Of a stretch of 15,149 bases of DNA, positions 7,213 to 13,309 are shown one piece after another. Position numbers and translations under genes: made by a program. Source of the DNA: Magnetospirillum sp. (lineage in GTDB: Bacteria; Pseudomonadota; Alphaproteobacteria; Rhodospirillales; Magnetospirillaceae); contig JACPDP010000049.1 in the NCBI GenBank assembly GCA_016183945.1, positions 1 to 15,149 on the forward strand, given 5' to 3'. The number at the start of each line of letters is the position of its first letter. Position 1 is the stretch's first letter. Below the pieces are notes generated by a model. That model saw only the letters and a list, made by a program, of their open reading frames with translations. It did not search any database and was not told the DNA's origin.

Positions 7213-7809
7213 TCAGCCCAGATTGGCCTCGACGAAATCCCAGTTGATCAGGTTGTCGATGAAGGCCTGGACGAAGTCGGGGCGGCGATTCTGGTAGTCC
7301 AGGTAATAGGCGTGCTCCCACACGTCGACGGTGAGCAGGGCCTTCTTGCCGTGCGCCAGCGGCAGATCGGCGTTGGCGGTCTTCATCAGCTCCAGCTTGC
7401 CGTTGTTCTCGACCAGCCAGGCCCAGCCCGAGCCGAATTGCGTCACCGCGGCATTCTTGAAGTCCTCCCTGAACTTGTCGAAGCCGCCGAGATCCGCCTC
7501 GATGCGGGCCAGCAGCTTGGCGCCCGGCTTGCCGCCGCCGCCCTTGGTCAGGCAGTTCCAGAAGAAGGTATGGTTCCACACCTGGGCGGCGTTGTTGAAG
7601 AGGCCCTGCTTGGCCGGCAGATCGGCGGCGGCGATCCTGATCACCTCTTCCAGCGGCTTGGTCGCCAGATCGCTGTCCTTGGTCAGGGTGTTGAGGTTGG
7701 TGACATAGGCCGCATGGTGCTTGCCGTGGTGGAATTCCAGCGTGCGGGCCGAGATGTGCGGTTCAAGATCGGTGTTGCCGAAGGGCAGCGGGGGAAGCTC
7801 GAAAGCCAT
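7213..7809 (-). CDS. sodB: Superoxide dismutase, iron type
   Basis: A 198-residue cytoplasmic enzyme that converts superoxide to hydrogen peroxide and oxygen. All four metal ligands are visible: His27 in FHHGKHH, His80 in VWNHTFFW, and Asp162 and His166 in DVWEHAYY. Gln76 in NNAAQVW is the second-sphere glutamine typical of iron rather than manganese enzymes. No signal peptide is present. AGAGG lies eight bases before the ATG. The gene points towards the Mth938 gene and is separated from hpnE by a 139-base AT-rich gap that holds its own predicted promoter, so it is probably a single-gene transcript. Closely similar in length and motifs to E. coli SodB. Confidence 0.97.
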   Translation of the reverse strand: MAFELPPLPFGNTDLEPHISARTLEFHHGKHHAAYVTNLNTLTKDSDLATKPLEEVIRIAAADLPAKQGLFNNAAQVWNHTFFWNCLTKGGGGKPGAKLLARIEADLGGFDKFREDFKNAAVTQFGSGWAWLVENNGKLELMKTANADLPLAHGKKALLTVDVWEHAYYLDYQNRRPDFVQAFIDNLINWDFVEANLG

Positions 7810-7874
7810 GGTATATACCTCTTTGAAGTCAAGGGATTGGCTGACTGATTGAATAAACTCTAATCTATAGCCGA

Positions 7875-7903
7875 AAGATAGGCAGTCTTGAGCGGAATGT
7901 GAA
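7875..7903 (-). promoter_or_regulatory. Predicted sodB promoter
   Basis: On the minus strand TTCACA (7903-7898) and TATCTT (7880-7875) are spaced by 17 bases, about 65 bases upstream of the sodB ATG. The -10 region is overlapped by an inverted repeat CTAT-N9-ATAG (7865-7881), which could be an operator. I cannot name a regulator from it. Confidence 0.4.
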
Positions 7904-7925
7904 GGGGGTTATTCGCGCCCGACGC

Positions 7926-7941
7926 CGGGGCACCGGCCCCG
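7926..7941 (-). terminator. Candidate terminator hairpin after hpnE
   Basis: CGGGGC and GCCCCG pair around a 4-base loop, 7 bases beyond the hpnE stop. There is no T-run after it, so it would be a weak or Rho-assisted terminator. It ends just before the predicted sodB promoter. Confidence 0.35.
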
Positions 7942-7948
7942 CCCGGCC

Positions 7949-9129
7949 TCAAAACGTCAGCCCGGGCCGGCCCAAGGCCAAGCGGGCGGCGGCCAGACCG
8001 CTGGAAACGGCGGCCTCGATGGTACAGGGCCACGGCGATGCGATCCAGTCGCCTGCAAGGAATATACGCGGGAAGCGGGTTGCCGGGCCGGGGCGCCGGC
8101 GCAGGACATCGGGGGTATGGGCCAGGGTGGCACGACGCTCCTTCAGCACGCGGAACGGCGGCAAGGCGGCGGGCAGGTCCAGCGCCCGGGCGGCGTCGGC
8201 CCACAGCAGGGCGGCGATCTCGTCGTTGGGCAGCACCGCCAGCCGGTCGGCGGCGGATACGGTCACCGACAGCACGTCGCCGCGCCACGACAGCCATTGC
8301 GCCACGCCGCCGACCACGCCGAGGAAGCGGGCTTGGGCGGGCGGAATCCAGGTGCCGCGGAAATGGGCGTTGACGATGGTGCGGGTAGGCAGCGCCGGCA
8401 CCTCGTCGGGGAACACCTGGGCGGCGGCCCAGGGCGGCAGCGCCAGCACGGCCCGGTCCTCCGGACCCAGCGTTACCGCGTCGCTCTCGAACACCAGCGA
8501 TTCTCCGGAGGCAGCCATCAGGCGGTGTTGCAGGCGCACCATGGCGCCGAACAGGGTCAGGGTGGCCAGCGCCGGGGCGACGAAGGCGGCACTCAGGCCG
8601 GCCGGGAACAGCCAGGGGGTCATGGCCGCCGCGCCCCCCAGCAGCACCCGCCGCAGCACGCGGGCGAACAGCCGTGCCGAGGCCTCCGCCGGTGCGGTGT
8701 CGAGGATGGCCTCGCACAACGGGCGCCATAGCCGGGCGTAGGAGGGCGTGCCGCCGAGGCGGGCGGCGACGGTTTGGGCGTCGCCGGTCCACGGCAGCCC
8801 CAAGGCCCGGCCCAGTTCGAACAGGCGGGCGCCGGGGCTGTTTGGCGTGACCACCCAGCGGTCACCGCCGATGAGGTCGATGAAGGGAAACACGGCCGGC
8901 GCCGCTTCCATGGCCTCGTCGCCGCCGACGGCGCGGGAGAACGCCAGGGCGGCCCGGTTGGCGCCCAGCACCAGATGGGTGCCGTTGTCGATCAGGCGGC
9001 CGAGTGGCAACGTCCGCCGGCATGGCCGGCGGCCTCGTGCAGCACCACCCGGGCGCCGGCGCGGGTGGCGGCCACGGCGCAGGCCAGTCCGGCCATGCCG
9101 GCGCCCACCACGTGCAGGGTGCCCTTCAC
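7949..9129 (-). pseudogene. hpnE: Hydroxysqualene dehydroxylase HpnE, frameshifted near the 5' end
   Basis: HpnE is the FAD-dependent enzyme that reduces hydroxysqualene to squalene, the third step after HpnC and HpnD. Translation from GTG 9129, which overlaps the hpnD stop as GTGA, gives the dinucleotide-binding start (GAGMAGL, glycines 9, 11 and 14) and AAGHAGGRCH, then SAA and a stop at 8994-8992. The rest (LGRLIDNGTHLVLGANRAAL onward) is in another frame starting at 9004 and runs intact to TGA 7949, ending with the expected FAD-site segment FLAGDWIASPWPCTIEAA. Homologues have a few residues between GGRCxS and LGR that are missing here, so a small deletion of about 20 bases (not a multiple of three) is the simplest cause. 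It could be a real mutation or a sequencing or assembly error. Confidence 0.8.
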
Positions 9130-9944
9130 GGCGTCGCCACCCCCAGGCGCAGCGCGATGGAGAAGACCGTGCGCAAGGCGATGGCCAGCTTCTCCAGACG
9201 TCCCACGCGTGGCGGCGGGCCGGGGCGCCAGCCATGCACGCGCAGGCGGTGCAGTTGCGCGCGATAGGTGGCGGCCATCACCATGGCCGGCCACAGGCCG
9301 CGGCGGCCGAGACGGGCGATCTCGCCCTCGGCCTCGCGGAAGCGGGCCTCCGCCATATCGGCCAAGGCGTCGCAGGCCCGCGGCAGGGCGGGGTGCCGGG
9401 CGACCTCGGTCGGTCGGCGGTCGGCGATCCCGGCCTCGGTCAGCAGCTCGGCCGGCAGGTAAAGCCGTCCCAGCCCGGCATCCTCGGCCACGTCGCGCAA
9501 GATGTTGGTGAATTGCAGCGCCTCACCCAGCGACACCGCCAGTGTCTCAGCCTCGGGGCGGCCGAAGATGCGCACCGCCAGCATGCCCACCGCCCCGGCG
9601 ACGCGCCGGCAGTAGAGCCGCAGTTGATGCAGCGACGGGGCCACCACCGGGCCGTCGACGTCCATTTCCATGCCGTCGATCAGCGCCTCCAGTTCGCCCC
9701 GCGGCAGCGCGAAGCGCTCTGCCGCCGTGGCCAGCGCCGCCACTTCGGGCGCCCGCGCCGCGCCGCCGCCATAAAGGGCGGCGAGGTCGCGGCGATAGGC
9801 GGCGAGTCGGGCGCGCTTGACCTCGGCCGGCTGCGGCCCGTCGGCCACGTCGTCCAGCGCCCGGCAATAGCCGTAGAGGACGAACATGGCCTGGCGGCGG
9901 GCCGCCGGCATCAGCCGCATGGCCCAATAGAAGGACGAACTCAT
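9126..9944 (-). CDS. hpnD: Presqualene diphosphate synthase
   Basis: A 272-residue squalene/phytoene synthase-family enzyme that joins two farnesyl diphosphates head to head to give presqualene diphosphate, first step of the HpnCDE squalene route. The first aspartate-rich motif is YCRALDDVAD (Asp31, 32, 35) and the second is NILRDVAEDAGLGRLYLP. The start FYWAMRLMPAARRQAMFVLY is typical of the family and keeps an early SFYWAM box. ATG 9944 overlaps the hpnC stop as ATGA, and its own stop overlaps the hpnE GTG as GTGA, so the three genes are tightly coupled. Nothing suggests loss of activity. Confidence 0.93.
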   Translation of the reverse strand: MSSSFYWAMRLMPAARRQAMFVLYGYCRALDDVADGPQPAEVKRARLAAYRRDLAALYGGGAARAPEVAALATAAERFALPRGELEALIDGMEMDVDGPVVAPSLHQLRLYCRRVAGAVGMLAVRIFGRPEAETLAVSLGEALQFTNILRDVAEDAGLGRLYLPAELLTEAGIADRRPTEVARHPALPRACDALADMAEARFREAEGEIARLGRRGLWPAMVMAATYRAQLHRLRVHGWRPGPPPRVGRLEKLAIALRTVFSIALRLGVATP

Positions 9945-10786
9945 GCCCTGAGGCCCCGCAGCACTCCGGTGGCGAAGGCGCCGAGATAGCCCAGCGGACC
10001 CAACGCCACCCGCATCGCCAGCGGGTCCTTGGTGCGCAGCAGGGCGGACAGCCGCTCGGCCACCGTCAGGATCACCGAGACCTCCAGGCGCAGCCGGCGG
10101 TCGCGCACCAGGGCGGGCAGGGGGGCGGCCAGGTCCAGCAGTCCATCGACACCGTCCAGCACCCGGTCGAGCACGGCGCGTAGCGGCGGGGGGCTGAAGC
10201 CGCCCTCGAACACCCGGTTTGTCAACCCCACCCCGAGCAGCCAGTCGCGCGGCACATAGACCCGCCCCAGGGCCTCGTAGTCATCGCCGCAGTCCTGCAG
10301 GTGGTTGAGCACCTGCAGCGCGGCGCACAGCGCGTCGCCGGGACCGTGGGTGGCGGCGGCCTCGCCATGCAGGTCGAGCAGGAAGCGCCCGACCGGCGCC
10401 GCCGAGAAGCGGCAATAGGCCATCAGGTCGCCCCAGTCGCGGCAGTGGTTGCTGACCGCGTCGCGGCGGAACGCCTGCAACAATTGGCTGGCGTGGTCCA
10501 GGAGCGGCGAGGCGCCACCCAGCGCGGTGCGTAGCGCCAGCGCCACCGCCGCCGAGGCCCCCGCCGCCTGGCCTGACAGCGCGGCGTCGAGAGCGTCGAG
10601 GCGGGCCAGCTTCTCCTCGGGCGCCAGAGTGGGGTTGTCGGCGATGTCGTCGGCAGCGCGGGCGTAGCGGTAGAAGGCGGTGGCCTTGGCGCGGGCGGGG
10701 GCGGCCAGCAGGAACGAGCCGACCGGGAAATTTTCCCCGGCGGCAGTCTTGGGCGGTGCGGTGGGCAAGGCGGCGGCCCGGGACAA
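9941..10786 (-). CDS. hpnC: Hydroxysqualene synthase
   Basis: A 281-residue squalene/phytoene synthase-family enzyme that converts presqualene diphosphate to hydroxysqualene. Both substrate-Mg motifs are present: YARAADDIAD (Asp46, 47, 50) and LNHLQDCGDDYEALGRVYVP. The N-terminal ENFPVGSFLL box is characteristic of HpnC. No ATG fits; I chose TTG at 10786 because GAGGAGA lies 7 bases upstream on the minus strand and the protein then has normal length. A longer frame reaching 11320 runs backwards through the divergent gene and is not real beyond this point. It is the first gene of hpnC-hpnD-hpnE and is divergent from the gene at 10868, with 81 bases between them. Confidence 0.9.
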   Translation of the reverse strand: MSRAAALPTAPPKTAAGENFPVGSFLLAAPARAKATAFYRYARAADDIADNPTLAPEEKLARLDALDAALSGQAAGASAAVALALRTALGGASPLLDHASQLLQAFRRDAVSNHCRDWGDLMAYCRFSAAPVGRFLLDLHGEAAATHGPGDALCAALQVLNHLQDCGDDYEALGRVYVPRDWLLGVGLTNRVFEGGFSPPPLRAVLDRVLDGVDGLLDLAAPLPALVRDRRLRLEVSVILTVAERLSALLRTKDPLAMRVALGPLGYLGAFATGVLRGLRA

Positions 10787-10867
10787 ACGGGGCTCTCCTC
10801 GCAGGGACTTGAACGGCCTATAGTGTGCCACGCCCACCCCGCACCCTCCAGGGGAAACACCGCCCGC

Positions 10868-11701
10868 ATGCCTTCCGTCCAGGGACTGTCCGAAGCCGCC
10901 GATCTGGTCCGCCGCCCCGACCGCGAGCGCTTTGTCACCGCCCTGTTCGCTCCCTTGGAGCGGCGCGAGGCGCTGATGGTGCTCTACGCCTTCAACACCG
11001 AGGTGGCCCGCGTGCGCGAAATGGTCAAGGAGCCCATGGCCGGGCTGGTGCGGCTGCAATGGTGGCGCGAGGTGGTGAGCGGCAGCCGCTCCGCCGACCG
11101 TCACCCGGTGGCGGCGCCGCTGACCGAGCTGATCCGCGCTTACGAGCTGCCCCTGGAGCCGTTCGAGCGTCTGCTGACGGCCCGCGAAAGCGATCTCTAC
11201 GCCGAGCCGCCGGCCGACCTGGCCGCCGCCGAAGCCTATGCCGACGACACCTCGGGCGGACTGACCGCCCTCGCCGTGCGGCTGCTGGGAGGCGGGGAGG
11301 CGGCGGCCGTTGCGGGGCATTCCGTCGGTATCGCCTGGTCGCTGATCGGGCAGCTCCGCGCGCTACCCTTTGCGCTGTCAATGGGACGGTTGACACTACC
11401 GGTTGAGGTCGTGCGGACGGCCGGCACCACGCCCGAGGAGGTCCTGGCCGGCGGCGCCCCGAGGCCGGTGCTGGCCGCCGCCGCCGCCCGGATGGGGGCT
11501 CGTGCCGCCGAGCATCTGGCCATGGCCCGGCGTCACCGGCTGGGGCGGACGACACTGGCGGCGCTGCTGCCGGCCACCATCGCCTCCCGGCATCTGCGAA
11601 TGTTGGCCATCGCCCGTTGGGACGTCTTCGACCCCCGGGTGGCGATTCCGCGGGCGAATCCCCTCCGACTCTGGCTTTCCCACGCCATCGGGCGGTTCTG
11701 A
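10868..11701 (+). CDS. Squalene/phytoene synthase-fold protein without catalytic aspartates, NDUFAF6-like
   Basis: A 277-residue protein of the squalene/phytoene synthase superfamily that has lost the active-site acids. Where active enzymes read YxFxRxxDDxxD, this one reads YAFNTEVARVRE (40-51). Where they read LRDxxEDxxxGRxYLP, it reads LRALPFALSMGRLTLP. The motif VRLQWWREVV is shared with NDUFAF6, a mitochondrial complex I assembly factor of this fold. I therefore expect a non-enzymatic role, possibly in complex I biogenesis, and not prenyl transfer. ATG 10868 has AGGGGA 12 bases upstream; an earlier in-frame GTG at 10823 overlaps a possible -10 element (TATAGT, 10819-10824). It is divergent from hpnC and convergent with bpt. 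Confidence 0.82.
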   Translation: MPSVQGLSEAADLVRRPDRERFVTALFAPLERREALMVLYAFNTEVARVREMVKEPMAGLVRLQWWREVVSGSRSADRHPVAAPLTELIRAYELPLEPFERLLTARESDLYAEPPADLAAAEAYADDTSGGLTALAVRLLGGGEAAAVAGHSVGIAWSLIGQLRALPFALSMGRLTLPVEVVRTAGTTPEEVLAGGAPRPVLAAAAARMGARAAEHLAMARRHRLGRTTLAALLPATIASRHLRMLAIARWDVFDPRVAIPRANPLRLWLSHAIGRF

Positions 11702-11703
11702 AG

Positions 11704-11718
11704 GGCTGTTACGCAGCC
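11704..11718. terminator. Short hairpin between convergent genes
   Basis: GGCTG-TTACG-CAGCC forms a 5-bp stem in the 27 bases between the stop of the NDUFAF6-like gene and the bpt stop. It has no T-run and is weak; it is listed because it is the only structure at this convergent junction. Confidence 0.25.
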
Positions 11719-11728
11719 GTGATGAAAG

Positions 11729-12472
11729 TTATTGCGAGCCCGTAATGTCCTCGGAGCCGAAGCGCCGCCAGCCGTTGGGGCCGAAGGCTTCCAGGGGCTG
11801 GAAGCGGGACTTGTACGACATCTTGCGGCTCTCGCCGATCCAATAGCCAAGATACACGTAGGGCAGGCCCAGGCGGTTGGCCTCGTCGACCAGCCACAGC
11901 ACGACGCCGGTCCCCAGGCTGCGGGCCGGGCTCTCGGGCTCGAAAAAGCTGTAGACCGCCGACAGCCCATCGCTCATGCGGTCGGCGAGGCAGGCGGCGG
12001 TGAGGATGCCGTCGGGGCGGCGGAACTCGACCAGGAAGGTGTCGATGGGGCTGTCCTCGACCATGGAACGATAGTCGTAGAACCCCATCAGCGCCATGTC
12101 GCCGCCGGAATGGCGTGATTCCTGGTAGCGGGCGAACAGGCGGTACTGCTCGGCGGTGGCCCGCGCCGGCACCACGCGGGCCACCAGATCGGCATTGGCC
12201 TTCGCCACCTTGCGCATGGTGCGGTCGGGCGCGAACTCGCCCGCGACGATGCGCACCGGCACGCAGGCGCTGCAACCGGGGCAGGCCGGGGTGTAGGCGA
12301 TGGAATGGCTGCGGCGGAAGCCGGCCCGCGACAGCGCCTCGTGCAGCACCTCGGCATCCGGACCGTTCAGCTCGGTGACGATCTTGCGCTCCAGGCGGCC
12401 GGCGATATAGGGGCAGGGCAGCGGCGCCGTGGTGAAAAAGAAGTGGGGGCGTTTAAGGGGGATGTGATCCAT
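11729..12472 (-). CDS. bpt: Aspartate/glutamate leucyltransferase (Bpt), ATE1-related
   Basis: A 247-residue aminoacyl-tRNA-protein transferase. Bpt enzymes attach leucine to proteins that start with Asp or Glu, marking them for ClpS/ClpAP degradation (N-degron pathway). The N-terminal domain has PCPYIAGRLERK (Cys20) and the CxxCxxC cluster ACPGCSACVPVR (Cys64, 67, 70); these cysteines correspond to the region that binds an iron-sulfur cluster in eukaryotic ATE1. The C-terminal GNAT-like domain includes FYDYRSMVEDSPIDTFLVE and YLGYWIGESRKMSYKSRFQPLE, a strong family signature. The start ATG 12472 is supported by the conserved N-terminus; the ribosome site (GGGA) is weak. It follows the RDD gene on the same strand after 99 bases. 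Confidence 0.92.
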   Translation of the reverse strand: MDHIPLKRPHFFFTTAPLPCPYIAGRLERKIVTELNGPDAEVLHEALSRAGFRRSHSIAYTPACPGCSACVPVRIVAGEFAPDRTMRKVAKANADLVARVVPARATAEQYRLFARYQESRHSGGDMALMGFYDYRSMVEDSPIDTFLVEFRRPDGILTAACLADRMSDGLSAVYSFFEPESPARSLGTGVVLWLVDEANRLGLPYVYLGYWIGESRKMSYKSRFQPLEAFGPNGWRRFGSEDITGSQ

Positions 12473-12538
12473 TCGCGTCCCGTTCGAACTCGGCTTCCAC
12501 GCTCATATGGGGGCGTGGGTTCTGTGCCACCAGCGGCC

Positions 12539-12579
12539 TCCTCCAGTGGAGGAAGCCCTCTCCCGGACGGTCTAGACCG
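12539..12579. repeat. Two perfect palindromes between the RDD gene and bpt
   Basis: TCCTCC-AGT-GGAGGA (12539-12553) is a 6-bp hairpin, and CGGTCTAGACCG (12568-12579) is a perfect 12-base palindrome that contains the RDD stop codon. Either could act as a weak terminator or protein-binding site. No T-run follows on the minus strand. Confidence 0.35.
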
Positions 12580-13093
12580 GCCCCCCCTGCCACAGGCGCC
12601 GGTCGTTGACCACCACGGTCCCGGCCAGGAAGTCGTGCAGGGTCCGCCGCCGGGGATTGAACAACGCCAGCAGCAGGATCAACGACCCCGTGACCGCCAG
12701 CGAACCGTAGAAGGCGACCGTCTGGATCATCGCCTGGAACAGGGTCGGACGTCCACCGTCTGCTTCGGCCCCCGGTGCGATGGACATCACCCGGATGCCG
12801 GCGGCCCGCATTCCCAGCGTCGCCGAGGCCGGCCCGGCGATCAGCAGCGAGTGGTAGAGCAGCGGCACCAGAGCGACGATGAGCGCCTGCAGCGGCCACA
12901 GCAGGCCAAAGGTCAAGAGGGTGAAGATGCCCGAGGTGACCCACACCAGCCCGGCGGTGACCATGACGATCACCGCGTCGATCAGATAGGCGAACACCCG
13001 GCGAAAGGTGATACCCCGGTAGTATAAGGGATGCCGCCAGGGATCGGCCCATTCCGGCTCGGGCGGGATGACGGTGACGGCTGTGTCGGTCAT
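12572..13093 (-). CDS. RDD-family membrane protein
   Basis: A 173-residue inner-membrane protein with the RDD domain, whose transported substrate is generally unknown. The family's conserved Arg/Asp residues are seen in FRRVFAYLIDAVIV near the first span and in LHDFLAGTVVV at the end. At least three hydrophobic segments are visible: about 40-60, a long stretch around 63-92 that may be two spans, and about 125-145. I chose ATG 13093, which has GGAAGA 7-8 bases upstream, over an in-frame TTG at 13108. It lies on the same strand as sulP, the holC remnant and bpt. Co-transcription with bpt is possible, but the 99-base gap with palindromes argues for some separation. Confidence 0.85.
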   Translation of the reverse strand: MTDTAVTVIPPEPEWADPWRHPLYYRGITFRRVFAYLIDAVIVMVTAGLVWVTSGIFTLLTFGLLWPLQALIVALVPLLYHSLLIAGPASATLGMRAAGIRVMSIAPGAEADGGRPTLFQAMIQTVAFYGSLAVTGSLILLLALFNPRRRTLHDFLAGTVVVNDRRLWQGGPV

Positions 13094-13130
13094 GTCGGTG
13101 TCTTCCAAAAATACCTAACGTTTCGAGGAA

Positions 13131-13175
13131 TCATCCTTCGAGGCGACCGCTCTGGGTCTCCTCAGGAGGAGGCCA
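13131..13175. repeat. Alphaproteobacterial-type intergenic palindromic repeat, degenerate
   Basis: The segment reads TCATCCTTCGAGG, then a GC-rich centre, then CTCCTCAGGAGGAGG. It resembles the dispersed element TCATCCTTCGAG...CTCCTCAGGATGAGG that I recall from several alphaproteobacteria. The arms are only partly complementary here. It covers the stop codon and last codons of the holC remnant. Confidence 0.45.
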
Positions 13176-13248
13176 TAAGGTAGGCCTTCTCCAGCAGGCG
13201 AGGCAGGGCCTGTTCGAGCGGCAGGTGGTAAAAGCCGATCTGGGTCAT
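13162..13248 (-). pseudogene. holC: Remnant of DNA polymerase III chi subunit gene (N-terminus only)
   Basis: A 28-codon frame from ATG 13248 to TGA 13162 encodes a start of MTQIGFYHL, followed by LEQALPRLLEKAY, then MASS and a stop. This matches the N-terminus of HolC (MTxIGFYHL...ALPxLLEK), the clamp-loader chi subunit, which is normally about 140-150 residues. I find no continuation in any frame before the RDD gene, so at least 80% of the protein is missing. The break coincides with a palindromic repeat (13131-13175). No clear ribosome site precedes the ATG. A working holC would be expected elsewhere in the genome. The match is short, so coincidence is possible but unlikely. Confidence 0.6.
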
Positions 13249-13284
13249 GGCGATGGTGTAGCACGGAGCATGGCGCCAGGGCGA

Positions 13285-13301
13285 GGGCGAGGCCATCGCC
13301 C
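13285..13301 (-). terminator. Candidate hairpin after the SulP gene
   Basis: GGGCGA and TCGCCC pair around GGCCA, 8 bases after the SulP stop codon on the minus strand. There is no T-run. It may be a weak terminator. Confidence 0.3.
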
Positions 13302-13309
13302 GGGACGGT

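Noticed and set aside
7949..9235. A single intact HpnE starting at 9235 in the main frame
   Set aside because: In that frame the first 77 or so residues are Arg-rich and lack the FAD-binding GxGxxG, which is found in the other frame from GTG 9129.
8748..9989. A 413-codon plus-strand frame opposite hpnD and hpnE
   Set aside because: Arg/Pro/Gly-rich composition and no motifs; hpnD and hpnE on the minus strand account for the region.
9941..11320. A 459-codon minus-strand frame starting at 11320
   Set aside because: Only the part from TTG 10786 onward has HpnC similarity and a ribosome site. The upstream part is antisense to the NDUFAF6-like gene and has low-complexity composition.
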